From: Bacteroidales bacterium 52_46
Lineage (GTDB): Bacteria; Bacteroidota; Bacteroidia; Bacteroidales; Muribaculaceae
Direction: 5' to 3'
Length of the DNA: 64,000 nt
NCBI GenBank assembly: GCA_001915385.1
Contig: MNQK01000002.1
Location: forward strand, 151,129 to 215,128
Shown here: piece by piece, positions 26,506-34,419 of the stretch
Layout: each line of letters starts with the position of its first letter
How positions within the stretch are numbered: the first letter of the stretch is position 1
The notes under the pieces: model-generated
Seen by the model: only the letters and a program-made list of their open reading frames with translations
What the model was told of the DNA's origin: nothing
The model's database searches: none
Translations under genes and position numbers: made by a program

Positions 26506-27249
26506 TCAGCCGGCTTCCTGCTCGGAGAGGTACATGTCGAGGGCTGCGGTCACGGAGGGTGCCTTTACTGTGGGAGCCTCCATGTCGAGACGGAAGCCGG
26601 CATCCTTGATTGCCTTGGCTGTGGCACCGCCGAAGCATCCTATCTTGATGTCACCCTGGTCGAAGCCGGGGAAATTCTTCTGCAACGACGCTATGCCCGA
26701 GGGGCTGAAGAAGAGCAGCATGTCGTAGTCGAAAGGCTCGTCGGCCGTGAAGTCGTTGCTGACAGTGCGGTACATCACCGCCTTGGTGTAGTCGATTTTG
26801 TTGTCGAGGATACCGGTGTCGTCCTTATGCACGTCGGAGATGGCATAGAGGAATTTCTCCTTTGAGTGCTTGGTGAGGAACGGGAGCAAATCGTCCAGTT
26901 TGCCTGTGGAGGCATGGAAGATTTTGCGCTTGCGATACTGGATATATTTCTGAAGATAGAGAGCGATGGCTTCGGTAGTGCAGAAATATTTCATAGTGTC
27001 AGGAATGGTGATGCGCATTTCCTCGCAAAGGCGGAAGAAATGGTCAATGGCCGTACGCGCCGTGAATATCACCGCTGTAAAGTCCTGGATATTGATTTTT
27101 TGCTGACGAAACTCCTTTGAAGAAAGGCCCTCGACTTTGATGAACGGACGAAATACCACTTCTACATGATGACGTTGAGCAATGTCGAAATAAGGAGATT
27201 TATCGGACGTCGGTTTAGGCTGAGATACTAAAATCTTTTTTATTTTCAC
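26506..27249 (-). CDS. hemD: uroporphyrinogen-III synthase family protein
   Basis: 247 residues beginning at GTG (VKIKKILVSQPKPTSDKSPY). The 26-codon upstream extension overlaps the preceding gene and was dropped. The GTG start gives a 4-base overlap (GTGA) with the DUF4271 gene, which supports it. Two Rossmann-like halves are present, with VIFTARTAIDHFF in the first and DYDMLLFFSPSGIASLQ and IKIGCFGGATAKAIKDAGF in the second, typical of HemD. The expected reaction is cyclisation of hydroxymethylbilane to uroporphyrinogen III. No other hem genes are nearby. Confidence 0.85.
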   Translation of the reverse strand: MKIKKILVSQPKPTSDKSPYFDIAQRHHVEVVFRPFIKVEGLSSKEFRQQKINIQDFTAVIFTARTAIDHFFRLCEEMRITIPDTMKYFCTTEAIALYLQKYIQYRKRKIFHASTGKLDDLLPFLTKHSKEKFLYAISDVHKDDTGILDNKIDYTKAVMYRTVSNDFTADEPFDYDMLLFFSPSGIASLQKNFPGFDQGDIKIGCFGGATAKAIKDAGFRLDMEAPTVKAPSVTAALDMYLSEQEAG

Positions 27250-28043
27250 GCTGTAAATTCTAAATAACGCAGAACGGATAGGGATAATCTGCGTAAAATT
27301 AATAGGGGTGTTATTTCTAAGGCGCAAAGGTACAAAATAAAATAAAGCAACGAGCCAAAATTGGTATAAAAAATTCTAAATCCCTTGCAAATAAATAAAA
27401 TCCGTGTCAAAATGTAACATCCTGCCGCCAAAGTGAGCATAATATCGGTGAGTCCGGTATAGAACAGCGACAGCAGTGCGGGCACAATGAGGAGCAGCGA
27501 CAGCAACACCTGCGAGGCATTGAATCCTGTCTTCCACTGGCGGGTAGCGTCGCGGTCGGCGAATGCGTAGCCTACCGTGCGGTAAACGACAAGCTGCCAG
27601 AGATAAAATCCCAGGGCGACCAGCGAGAGCACCATAGTCATTGACAGGGCGCCGGAGTTTTCGCGGACTATGCCGGCCGACACGGCGGCCGAAAACATCA
27701 GTATGCCCTCGCTCAGGCACAGCAGCACGATTATGATGCACAGGGTGCGCGTCTCATTGGCCGTGCGGTTGTCGAAAGCATTGGCACGCTGCCTTATGCC
27801 GACGAGGTTCTGCCTGAAATTCTTGAAAAGCTGGCGGCAATGGTTGATGTTGAGCGCTATGATTACGAGCATGGCGACGATGATGGTCGAGAGCCATGAG
27901 TTCTCGCCATAACCGACAGGCCGCGGCGTCCCCTCGAGTCCCAGCATATAGCTTGATGCAGGCGTCGACGGCGTCAAGGCTCTTTCCGCGCGTGAAAACG
28001 GAGCGTCGGCCTCGGTACTATGTCGTAAAAATTCGTTTTCCAA
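27246..28043 (-). CDS. DUF4271 membrane protein
   Basis: 265 residues if the TTG at 28043 is the start. The first ATG (27947) would remove 32 residues, but the segment before it (GLEGTPRPVGYGENSW follows) reads like the family's usual N-terminal region. About six hydrophobic helices follow (IIVAMLVIIALNI, LCIIIVLLCLSEGILMFSA, SMTMVLSLVALGFYLWQL, VLLSLLLIVPALLSLFY and others). The family is restricted to Bacteroidetes and commonly sits directly before hemD, as here with a 4-base overlap. Function unknown. Confidence 0.82.
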   Translation of the reverse strand: MENEFLRHSTEADAPFSRAERALTPSTPASSYMLGLEGTPRPVGYGENSWLSTIIVAMLVIIALNINHCRQLFKNFRQNLVGIRQRANAFDNRTANETRTLCIIIVLLCLSEGILMFSAAVSAGIVRENSGALSMTMVLSLVALGFYLWQLVVYRTVGYAFADRDATRQWKTGFNASQVLLSLLLIVPALLSLFYTGLTDIMLTLAAGCYILTRILFICKGFRIFYTNFGSLLYFILYLCALEITPLLILRRLSLSVLRYLEFTA

Positions 28044-28078
28044 TTGAAAGGATTAATATTAAAATTTAATATTATCTT

Positions 28079-28158
28079 GTAGGGACGCACGGTCTGTGCG
28101 TCCGGAAAGCGCATTGGTTGTCAGCTAATTTTCGGACGCACAGACCGTGCGTCCCTAC
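28079..28158. repeat. GTAGGGACGC-type palindromic-arm repeat
   Basis: Perfect 26-base arms: GTAGGGACGCACGGTCTGTG... (28079-28104) against ...CACAGACCGTGCGTCCCTAC (28133-28158). Each arm is itself a palindrome (GGACGCAC/GTGCGTCC). The loop, read on the minus strand, contains GCTGACAACCAATGC, close to CACTGATAACCAGCC in the loop of the CCGCGGTT-type copy at 40266. It lies between the LOG gene and the DUF4271 gene. Confidence 0.85.
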
Positions 28159-28193
28159 TTAGTTTGCCGAAAATTCGCAGTTTTGTACCGGTA

Positions 28194-28793
28194 TCAGCGC
28201 CTTATGTCGAGCTTCTGCGAGAACTCGCGTATCTCCACCGGCTTGACTATGCGTGACACGGCATCGTCGACCGAATCGGTCACGTACCACAGCCGGCGGT
28301 GGTCGTCGTTCATGAAGTGCTCGGCTATGGAGCGGTCGAGCATGCCTATGAGCGGGTCATAGTAACCGTCGACATTGAGTATCACGACATGGCCCTGATA
28401 CAGTCCGAGCTGGCGCCATGTGATGATTTCAAGCAGCTCCTCGAATGTGCCGCAGCCGCCGGGTAGAGCCACCGCCGCACGTGAGAGCGATGCCATGGTG
28501 CGCTTGCGCTCGTGCATCGACCCTACGGTTATCATCTCGGAGAGTGCGGGGTGATTCCAGCCGCGCTCCACCATAAATCCGGGAAGCACGCCTATGGCAC
28601 GGCCTCCCGCATCGAGGGCGCCTGTAATCGCCGCAGCCATCAGCCCCTCGCGCCCTCCGCCCGACACCAAATCCATGCCGGCACGGGCTATTGCCTGTCC
28701 GAGGGCGTATGCGGCCTCCTTATATTTCCTTGCCACAAGCGGCGACGAGGCACCGTAGACGGTCACCGCTTCTCTCTTTTCACACTCAGTCAT
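28194..28793 (-). CDS. LOG family protein (TIGR00730), nucleoside monophosphate phosphoribohydrolase-like
   Basis: 199 residues. The two hallmark motifs are present: SGGGREGLMAA (the GGGxxGLMG type) and PGGCGTFEEL (PGGxGTxxE, catalytic and substrate-binding). YGASSPLVARKYKEAAYALGQAIA starts the Rossmann-like fold. Family members release a free base from nucleoside 5'-monophosphates. The bacterial physiological role is unclear. Its start overlaps the end of the Na/Pi cotransporter gene by 4 bases. Confidence 0.92.
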   Translation of the reverse strand: MTECEKREAVTVYGASSPLVARKYKEAAYALGQAIARAGMDLVSGGGREGLMAAAITGALDAGGRAIGVLPGFMVERGWNHPALSEMITVGSMHERKRTMASLSRAAVALPGGCGTFEELLEIITWRQLGLYQGHVVILNVDGYYDPLIGMLDRSIAEHFMNDDHRRLWYVTDSVDDAVSRIVKPVEIREFSQKLDIRR

Positions 28794-30622
28794 CTCTTGA
28801 CACGTTGAAATTCATCCTTGACGGCGTCTACGACATTGATGATGTAGTCGCCGGTCTTCTCAAGCGTCGATACTATATCCATATAATAGATACCGGCCTG
28901 GTATTCATAGTGATGCTCCTTGATATTCTCGATATTCGCAGCGCGCAGCGTGTTGCGCATGTTATTGATTTCGCGCTCGCGGTTGTACGACGAGATGATG
29001 TCTTCGCTGCTGTTGTTTTCCAAGTCACGGAGCAGGAGCAGCATATTGTCCATAGCTTTCTGCACATAGTCGAACATCACGTCGATATTATGGTAGATCT
29101 CCTCGTTGAAATGCACGTTGCCCTGCTGTTTGCGCAGCAATATCTTGCCTACGCCCGAGCAGCAGTCGGCGATGCTTTCAATCTCCGATACGATGGCGAG
29201 CATGGCCGACACGTGGCGCTTGCCCTCGTTGGAGAGGCGTCCTTCGGCGCATCGGTTGAGATAGTTGGCAATCTCAATCTCCATGCGGTCCGAGATGTCC
29301 TCATATTTCTCCAGACGCGAAGAGCGTTTGTTGAAATCCTCGGAATTTCCTTTCGTATGGACAAGCTCACGCGCCATCGACAACATACGGTTGACCCTGT
29401 CGGCGAATACCGCAATCTCCTTCTCGGCCTGGGTGATGTTGAGCTCGGAAGCCGAAAGCATGCCCGACGATATGAATTTGAGCTGGAACTCATCGTCGCC
29501 CTTGCGTTTGGCCGGAACGATCCATTCCACAATCTTGACATAGACTTTTGTAAGCCATATCATTATGGAGAGGTTGATAAGATTGAACAGCGTATGGAAT
29601 ATCGAAAGTCCGAACGACACCGATATCTGCAGCGTCATGATTGTGGTGAGGTGATGCGTGATGAGCGGATCGGTAGCCGGCAGCTCGGCCTGCATCACGC
29701 TGGCATAAAGCGCGGGATCCGACGCTTCGAGTCCCGAGACATAGCTGTACAGTTGCGACGGGTCGCCCTGTCCTATCTCCTGCGTGACCCACTGCGTCAG
29801 GTCGACGAACGGGAAGAATATCGCCAGGGTCCATACTGTTCCCAACAGGTTGAACAGCAGGTGACCCATTGCCGTACGCTTGGCGGCCACATTACCGCTT
29901 AGCGACGCCAGCAACGGGGTGATTGTCGTACCGATATTCGAGCCGAGCACAAGCGCGCAGGCGAGGTCGAAAGTAATCCATCCCTTGCTGCACATTATAA
30001 GGGTGATTGCGAACGTTGCCGCCGACGACTGGATTATCATCGTCACTATGATACCTACGAGGCAGAATATCAGCACCGAACCGAAGCCCATCGAGGTATA
30101 GCGCTGCAGGAACTCGAACATCTCGGGATTCTGCTGCAAATCGGGCACATACTTGCTGATGAGCGACAGGCCCATGAACAGGAATGCGAAACCGATGCCG
30201 AACTCACCTATCGACTTGGTGCGGCTTTTTTTGGAAAAAAGCAACGGCACCGACACGCCAATCAATGGCAGTGCGAATGCCGCTATATCCACTTTAAAAC
30301 CGAACAATGCTATGACCCATGCCGTGAATGTAGTACCTACATTGGCACCCATTATCACAGCCATCGACTGCGACAATGTCATCAATCCGGCATTTACAAA
30401 ACTCACCACCATGACCGTAGAGGCTGAAGAACTCTGAATCAAGGCGGTGATAAAAAATCCTGTTAAAGTACCGGTAGCACGATTGCGGGTCATTGCTCCG
30501 AGTATGTTACGGAGACGGTCGCCCGCTGCTTTCTGGAGGCCTTCGCTCATCACTTTCATTCCGTAAAGGAACAAACCGACAGCTCCTATAAGGCACAATA
30601 GGTCAAGTAAACCGTAATTCAT
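28790..30622 (-). CDS. Na/Pi cotransporter family protein with PhoU-like C-terminus
   Basis: 610 residues. The N-terminal part has two inverted Na_Pi_cotrans repeats with QSSSASTVMVVSFVNAG and QSSAATFAITLIMCSKG, the paired QSS motifs that bind substrate, and about nine membrane helices. The C-terminal 220 residues or so (from about 370) are helical and PhoU-like. It probably moves phosphate with sodium across the inner membrane. A consensus promoter lies 24 bases upstream. LOG and possibly the DUF4271-hemD pair are downstream. Confidence 0.92.
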   Translation of the reverse strand: MNYGLLDLLCLIGAVGLFLYGMKVMSEGLQKAAGDRLRNILGAMTRNRATGTLTGFFITALIQSSSASTVMVVSFVNAGLMTLSQSMAVIMGANVGTTFTAWVIALFGFKVDIAAFALPLIGVSVPLLFSKKSRTKSIGEFGIGFAFLFMGLSLISKYVPDLQQNPEMFEFLQRYTSMGFGSVLIFCLVGIIVTMIIQSSAATFAITLIMCSKGWITFDLACALVLGSNIGTTITPLLASLSGNVAAKRTAMGHLLFNLLGTVWTLAIFFPFVDLTQWVTQEIGQGDPSQLYSYVSGLEASDPALYASVMQAELPATDPLITHHLTTIMTLQISVSFGLSIFHTLFNLINLSIMIWLTKVYVKIVEWIVPAKRKGDDEFQLKFISSGMLSASELNITQAEKEIAVFADRVNRMLSMARELVHTKGNSEDFNKRSSRLEKYEDISDRMEIEIANYLNRCAEGRLSNEGKRHVSAMLAIVSEIESIADCCSGVGKILLRKQQGNVHFNEEIYHNIDVMFDYVQKAMDNMLLLLRDLENNSSEDIISSYNREREINNMRNTLRAANIENIKEHHYEYQAGIYYMDIVSTLEKTGDYIINVVDAVKDEFQRVKR

Positions 30623-30645
30623 TTAGTAGTCTATTTAATCTACCG

Positions 30646-30676
30646 CAAAGATAGTGAAATAATGTTTCACTCCAAA
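30646..30676 (-). promoter_or_regulatory. promoter of the Na/Pi cotransporter operon
   Basis: Read leftward: TTTG (30673-30676), 19 bases, TATCTTTG (30646-30653). Exact consensus. The start would be near 30640, leaving a leader of about 18 bases. Confidence 0.82.
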
Positions 30677-30713
30677 ATATTGCATGCAATTTGCATATAT
30701 TTGCTATCGGTAA

Positions 30714-30752
30714 GACGAGTCAGACATGTCGGACCGGTCGGACACGTCTGAC
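30714..30752. repeat. GTCGGAC-type palindromic repeat
   Basis: GACGAGTCAGACATGTCGGA then CCGGTCGGACACGTCTGAC, a run of GTC(A/G/T)GAC units reading as interleaved palindromes. It follows the U32 gene stop and may act in its termination. Related copies lie at 11367 and 54424. Confidence 0.65.
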
Positions 30753-30766
30753 TTGGATACTATCCG

Positions 30767-32008
30767 CTACGGGTTCACCTTCCACAGGTAGAGGCGGTCG
30801 GACTGGCGCACTTTGGCGGGGACCGGTATGGAGAAGTCGTCGCCTTTTACTACGGTATCGACGGGGCCGGAGTCAAGACGCATTTCGTCAAGCTCAAGCT
30901 CGATTACTCCGGTGGTGGGGCCGATAATCAGTATTGTGTCGCCCCGGTGAAGCTCGCCCGTCTCTACATGGAATTCTGCCACACCCAGACGCGCGAAATA
31001 GCGTGTCGCCTTTGCCACATATACCTTGGTACGCGTGGCCGACGAGCCGTATTTTCCCGACCATTCACCCAACCGCTGCCCGAGATAGTAGCCATCCCAG
31101 AAATCGCGGTTGAAGATGCGGCGCAGACGCTCGTCCCATCCGTCGACCTTCTCGCGGGAGTACGTGCCGTCGACAATGGAGGCGATAGCCTCGTTGTAGC
31201 AGCTTACGGCGGTGGCAACATACTCGGGGCCGCGGGCGCGTCCCTCGATTTTGAACACCCTGACACCGGCATCGATCATGCGGTCGAGGAAATGGATTGT
31301 CTTCAGATCTTTCGGCGACATTATGCGCTCGTTGTCGATGGCGAGTTGGTCGCCGGTCTCGCGGTCGGTGACGGTATACGTGCGGCGGCATATCTGTGTG
31401 CACCCTCCGCGGTTGGCGCTCGAATTCATCTGGTGCAGGCTCAGATAGCATTTGCCCGACACGGCCATGCACAGCGCGCCGTGGCAGAACATCTCGATAC
31501 GTACCAATTCGCCGTGCGGACCGCGTATCCCCTCGTCGACTATGGCGCGGTGTATGGCGCTGACCTGGTCGAGATTGAGTTCGCGTGCGAGCACAACGAC
31601 GTCGGCCCACTGCGAGTAAAATCTGACGGCCTCGATATTGGTGATGTTGCACTGCGTGGAGATGTGCACCTCAACCCCCTCGCTGCGGGCAATCATTATC
31701 GCGGCGATGTCGGAGGCTATGACGGCCGAGATGCCGCTTTCACGCACGGCACGGCATATCTCGCGGCACTTCTCCAGCTCGTTGTCATAGATTACGGTGT
31801 TGACGGTAAGATAGGTCTTGACACCCGCGGCATTGCACGTGGCGGCGATGTCGCGCAGGTCGTCGAGCGTGAAATTGGCCGACGAACGCGCACGCATGTT
31901 CAGACCCTCCACCCCGAAATATATCGCGTCGGCACCGGCATTGATTGCGGCATGCAGCGACTCGAAGCTGCCCACCGGCGCCATTATCTCAAAATCTTTT
32001 CTATTCAT
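30767..32008 (-). CDS. peptidase U32 family protein (TrhP/YegQ-like)
   Basis: 413 residues from MNRKDFEIMAPVG. The longer frame upstream runs through a palindromic repeat and was rejected. The U32 signature is complete: EMFCHGALCMAVSGKCYLS, followed by NRGGCTQICRR, which supplies four Cys likely to hold an iron-sulfur cluster. The N-terminal barrel (INAGADAIYFGVEGLNMRA) and a C-terminal beta-barrel (about 325-410) match bacterial members that act in tRNA uridine-34 5-hydroxylation. Real peptidase activity is doubtful for this family. The promoter is at 32202-32232, so the palindromic repeat (32073-32149) lies in the 5' leader of its message. Confidence 0.9.
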   Translation of the reverse strand: MNRKDFEIMAPVGSFESLHAAINAGADAIYFGVEGLNMRARSSANFTLDDLRDIAATCNAAGVKTYLTVNTVIYDNELEKCREICRAVRESGISAVIASDIAAIMIARSEGVEVHISTQCNITNIEAVRFYSQWADVVVLARELNLDQVSAIHRAIVDEGIRGPHGELVRIEMFCHGALCMAVSGKCYLSLHQMNSSANRGGCTQICRRTYTVTDRETGDQLAIDNERIMSPKDLKTIHFLDRMIDAGVRVFKIEGRARGPEYVATAVSCYNEAIASIVDGTYSREKVDGWDERLRRIFNRDFWDGYYLGQRLGEWSGKYGSSATRTKVYVAKATRYFARLGVAEFHVETGELHRGDTILIIGPTTGVIELELDEMRLDSGPVDTVVKGDDFSIPVPAKVRQSDRLYLWKVNP

Positions 32009-32072
32009 ACACATTATTTTTATATGCCGAAAGACTATATTTCCGCGTGACAATGTTGCGAAATCCTGTTTT

Positions 32073-32149
32073 CCGCGGTTAAAAACCGCGGCTACTATGC
32101 TCACCGATTTGATAACCGGCATGGTAGTGGCCGCGGTTTTTAACCGCGG
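32073..32149. repeat. palindromic-arm repeat, copy 3
   Basis: CCGCGGTTAAAAACCGCGG CTACTA ... TAGTGG CCGCGG TTTTTAACCGCGG, with one base change (TAGTGG for TAGTAG). The loop reads CACCGATTTGATAACCGGCA. It lies inside the predicted 5' leader of the U32 gene. Confidence 0.88.
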
Positions 32150-32201
32150 TTCAGAATGACACAATCTCACATTATAATTCAATTGTCACGCCATCCGAAT
32201 G

Positions 32202-32232
32202 CAAAGTTAATCGAAATAAACCACCTCACAAA
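32202..32232 (-). promoter_or_regulatory. promoter of the U32 gene
   Basis: Read leftward: TTTG (32229-32232), 19 bases, TAACTTTG (32202-32209). Exact consensus. The transcript would carry a leader of about 190 bases containing the palindromic repeat. Confidence 0.8.
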
Positions 32233-32333
32233 ATTTAACATCAAACGTTACACCAAATCATGAACTTTCAGCCATATCCCGGTGTTTTGTCTATGCGAGG
32301 GCATAAAACAGAAACCTTGCACTCAAACACACA

Positions 32334-32376
32334 CCTACCCCCCGGTAGGAAAAAGCCGCCTTAGGGTGGCTTTTTT
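32334..32376. terminator. tandem hairpins with terminator, orphan
   Basis: CCTACC/GGTAGG (32334-32349) is followed directly by AAAAAGCCGCC-TTAG-GGTGGCTTTTTT (32350-32376), a classic intrinsic terminator on the plus strand, and on the minus strand one with a shorter T-run. No plus-strand gene precedes it. It may end a small RNA or insulate the TrpB2 promoter. Confidence 0.7.
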
Positions 32377-32460
32377 AATTAATATTGCATTAATATGCAT
32401 TTTTACAGAATATATTCAATAAATATTCTCCGTCAAGCATATTTTTATCATAGAAAATTG

Positions 32461-32491
32461 TTTCAATCGTCACAATTTTTATTTATCTTTG
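32461..32491 (+). promoter_or_regulatory. promoter of the TrpB2-type gene
   Basis: TTTC at 32461-32464 (one mismatch to TTTG), 19 bases, then TATCTTTG at 32484-32491. The start would be near 32497, giving a leader of about 93 bases. That leader has no Trp codon cluster and no terminator. Confidence 0.6.
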
Positions 32492-32589
32492 CAACAATTT
32501 CATACTTTAGACTATCATAAAGTCATACTTTATAAAGCATGGATTCAATTCACGGCAATTGTATAAAAATCAAAAACGACATAACTACA

Positions 32590-33948
32590 ATGGAAAAACA
32601 GAAACGATTCATCCTTCCCGAGTCAGAGATACCCCGCTACTGGTATAATATTCAGGCCGACATGGTCAACAAACCGCTGCCGCCGCTCAACCCCGCCACC
32701 AAGGAGCCTCTCAAACCCGAGGACCTATACCCCATATTCGCCGAAGAGCTTTGCCGCCAGGAACTCAACCAGACCGACGCCTGGATTGAGATACCCGACC
32801 AGGTGAGGGAGATGTACAAATATTACCGCTCGACTCCGCTTGTGCGCGCCTACGGTCTTGAAGAAGCGCTCGCCACACCGGCCCACATATATTTCAAGAA
32901 CGAGAGCGTAAGCCCGATGGGCTCACACAAGCTAAATTCAGCCATACCGCAGGCCTACTACTGCAAGCAGGAGGGCGTCAAGAACGTCACAACCGAGACC
33001 GGCGCCGGCCAATGGGGTGCGTCGCTGGCCTACGCAGCACGTCTTTTCGGACTTGAGGCAGCAGTTTACCAGGTGAAAATCAGCTACGAGCAGAAGCCCT
33101 ACCGCCGCTCGATCATGCAGACATTCGGCGCGCAGGTGACCCCCTCCCCCTCCATGTCGACACGCGCCGGCAAGGATATACTTACTGCCAACCCCAACCA
33201 TCAGGGTTCGCTCGGCACAGCCATCTCCGAGGCCGTGGAGCTTGCCCGCACCACCCCCGACTGTAAATACACCCTCGGCTCGGTGCTCAGCCATGTCACC
33301 CTCCACCAGACCGTCATCGGCCTCGAAGCTGAAAAGCAGATGGAGATGGCCGGCGAATATCCCGACACCATCATAGCATGCTTCGGCGGAGGATCCAACT
33401 TCGGCGGCCTCGCGTTCCCGTTCATGCGCCACACCATCCTCGAAGGGAAAAAGATACGTTTCATCGCCGCCGAACCGGCATCATGCCCCAAACTGACGCG
33501 CGGTAAATTCCAGTACGACTTCGGCGACGAGGCCGGCTACACCCCACTGCTGCCCATGTACACCCTCGGGCACAATTTCGCTCCGGCCAACATTCACGCC
33601 GGCGGTCTGCGCTACCACGGCGCGGGCGTCATCGTGTCACAGCTGCTCAAGGACGGCATGATGGAAGGAGTCGACATCGAGCAGCTCGAATCGTTTGAAG
33701 CAGGCACCCTCTTCGCGCGCGCCGAAGGCATCATCCCGGCACCCGAATCGTGCCATGCCATAGCCGCCACTATCCGCGAAGCCAAGAAATGCATCGAGAC
33801 AGGCGAAAAGAAAGTAATCCTTTTCAACCTATCGGGCCACGGCCTCATCGACATGGCATCCTACGACAAATATTTCGCCGGCGACCTCGTCAACTACAAT
33901 CTCTCCGACGAAGAAATCCAGCGCAACCTCGACGAAATCAACAAATAA
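32590..33948 (+). CDS. TrpB2-type tryptophan synthase beta-like enzyme
   Basis: 452 residues from MEKQKRFILPESEIPRYWYN; an ATG 17 codons earlier gives an extension without similarity. This is the long TrpB-like PLP enzyme class: N-terminal PRYWYNIQAD, the PLP lysine at about Lys114 in SHKLNSA, TETGAGQWGASLAYA, and the phosphate-cradle Gly loop CFGGGSNFGG. Such enzymes join indole and serine, and in some organisms work without TrpA. It has its own promoter and terminator and lies upstream of, but outside, the attenuated trp operon, so this locus holds two beta subunits. Confidence 0.93.
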   Translation: MEKQKRFILPESEIPRYWYNIQADMVNKPLPPLNPATKEPLKPEDLYPIFAEELCRQELNQTDAWIEIPDQVREMYKYYRSTPLVRAYGLEEALATPAHIYFKNESVSPMGSHKLNSAIPQAYYCKQEGVKNVTTETGAGQWGASLAYAARLFGLEAAVYQVKISYEQKPYRRSIMQTFGAQVTPSPSMSTRAGKDILTANPNHQGSLGTAISEAVELARTTPDCKYTLGSVLSHVTLHQTVIGLEAEKQMEMAGEYPDTIIACFGGGSNFGGLAFPFMRHTILEGKKIRFIAAEPASCPKLTRGKFQYDFGDEAGYTPLLPMYTLGHNFAPANIHAGGLRYHGAGVIVSQLLKDGMMEGVDIEQLESFEAGTLFARAEGIIPAPESCHAIAATIREAKKCIETGEKKVILFNLSGHGLIDMASYDKYFAGDLVNYNLSDEEIQRNLDEINK

Positions 33949-33981
33949 TCCCACCAATACCGCTCCCTACAACCGAAATCA

Positions 33982-34043
33982 AGCCGGTCCCACTCCAAAA
34001 AAATGACATTTATGACATTTTTTTGGAGTGGGACCGGCTCTTT
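33982..34043 (+). terminator. terminator of the TrpB2-type gene
   Basis: Perfect 24-base arms (33982-34005 and 34016-34039) around a 10-base loop. The core is AGCCGGTCCCACTCC/GGAGTGGGACCGGCT, then TTTT. It separates this gene from the trp operon promoter 70 bases further on. Confidence 0.93.
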
Positions 34044-34111
34044 TATAAATTTTACAGTTATTTTGAATGAGAAAAAAAATGCATATTTATCAAACTTTTT
34101 GGGGTGAAAAG

Positions 34112-34142
34112 TTTGTTTTATAGAATAAATATACTACTTTTG
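34112..34142 (+). promoter_or_regulatory. trpB: trp operon promoter
   Basis: TTTG at 34112-34115, 19 bases, then TACTTTTG at 34135-34142. Exact Bacteroidetes consensus. The start near 34148 puts the leader-peptide ATG about 13 bases into the message. Confidence 0.88.
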
Positions 34143-34160
34143 CAGAAATAAGTATTGAAT

Positions 34161-34247
34161 ATGCAGAATATTTGTATAAATATACAGAATTGGCGTTGGT
34201 GGCGCAACAGAATGCGGCATCAGCAATTGTGTATGTATATACTTTGA
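34161..34247 (+). CDS. trpL: trp leader peptide (28 aa)
   Basis: A short frame, ATG 34161 to TGA 34245-34247, coding for MQNICINIQNWRWWRNRMRH and eight more residues. Trp codons at positions 11, 13 and 14 (34191-34193, 34197-34202) put three Trp in four residues, far above chance in a peptide this size. It begins about 13 bases after the predicted transcript start and is followed by an intrinsic terminator 42 bases past its stop, before trpB. This is the layout of a leader peptide that senses charged tRNA-Trp by ribosome stalling. The peptide itself probably has no other function. Confidence 0.85.
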   Translation: MQNICINIQNWRWWRNRMRHQQLCMYIL

Positions 34248-34289
34248 CCTCATGATTGGACAATAAGAGATACAGCTTGGAAAAATGTG

Positions 34290-34329
34290 ATTGCCGTAGA
34301 AATATATTATTTCTCACGGCAATTTTTTT
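34290..34329 (+). terminator. trp attenuator terminator
   Basis: ATTGCCGTAGAAAT (34290-34303) pairs with ATTTCT-C-ACGGCAAT (34309-34323), 14 bp with one bulged C and a 5-base loop, then seven T (34323-34329). It lies 90 bases before the trpB start. Confidence 0.9.
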
Positions 34330-34419
34330 ATTCCGGACATAGAAGTCATATAAACTTTTTCTTAAATGACTTCATAAGAGAAAAAATCAAATCAGAAACA
34401 ACGACAACTATATAACATT

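Larger units (their letters stand above)
34148..34329 (+). promoter_or_regulatory. trp attenuator (leader RNA with alternative stems)
   Basis: Three competing pairings can be drawn. Protector: CGCA 34203-34206 with TGCG 34213-34216. Antiterminator: CGGCATCA 34215-34222 with TGAT-T-GCCG 34288-34296 (8 bp, one bulged T). Terminator: 34290-34303 with 34309-34323. A ribosome stalled on the Trp codons (34191-34202) would cover the protector's left side, leaving 34215-34222 free to sequester the terminator's left arm and allow trpB transcription. With plentiful Trp the ribosome reads on to the stop and the terminator forms. The mechanism is inferred from layout. From memory, a Bacteroidetes trp-leader motif (Bacteroid-trp) has been described and this may be a member. 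Confidence 0.8.

Noticed and set aside
28691..29902. A 403-codon frame antisense to the Na/Pi cotransporter gene
   Set aside because: No recognisable protein features; it lies fully under well-supported genes.
30947..32050. A 367-codon frame antisense to the U32 gene
   Set aside because: Shadow of U32 codon bias; the U32 signature on the minus strand is complete.
32260..32363. A 34-codon frame running into the orphan terminator, considered as a second Trp leader
   Set aside because: It has no Trp codons and no promoter upstream, and the TrpB2-type promoter lies after it.
34090..34317. A 75-codon minus-strand frame across the trp leader
   Set aside because: It runs opposite to the promoter, leader peptide and terminator and has no features of its own.
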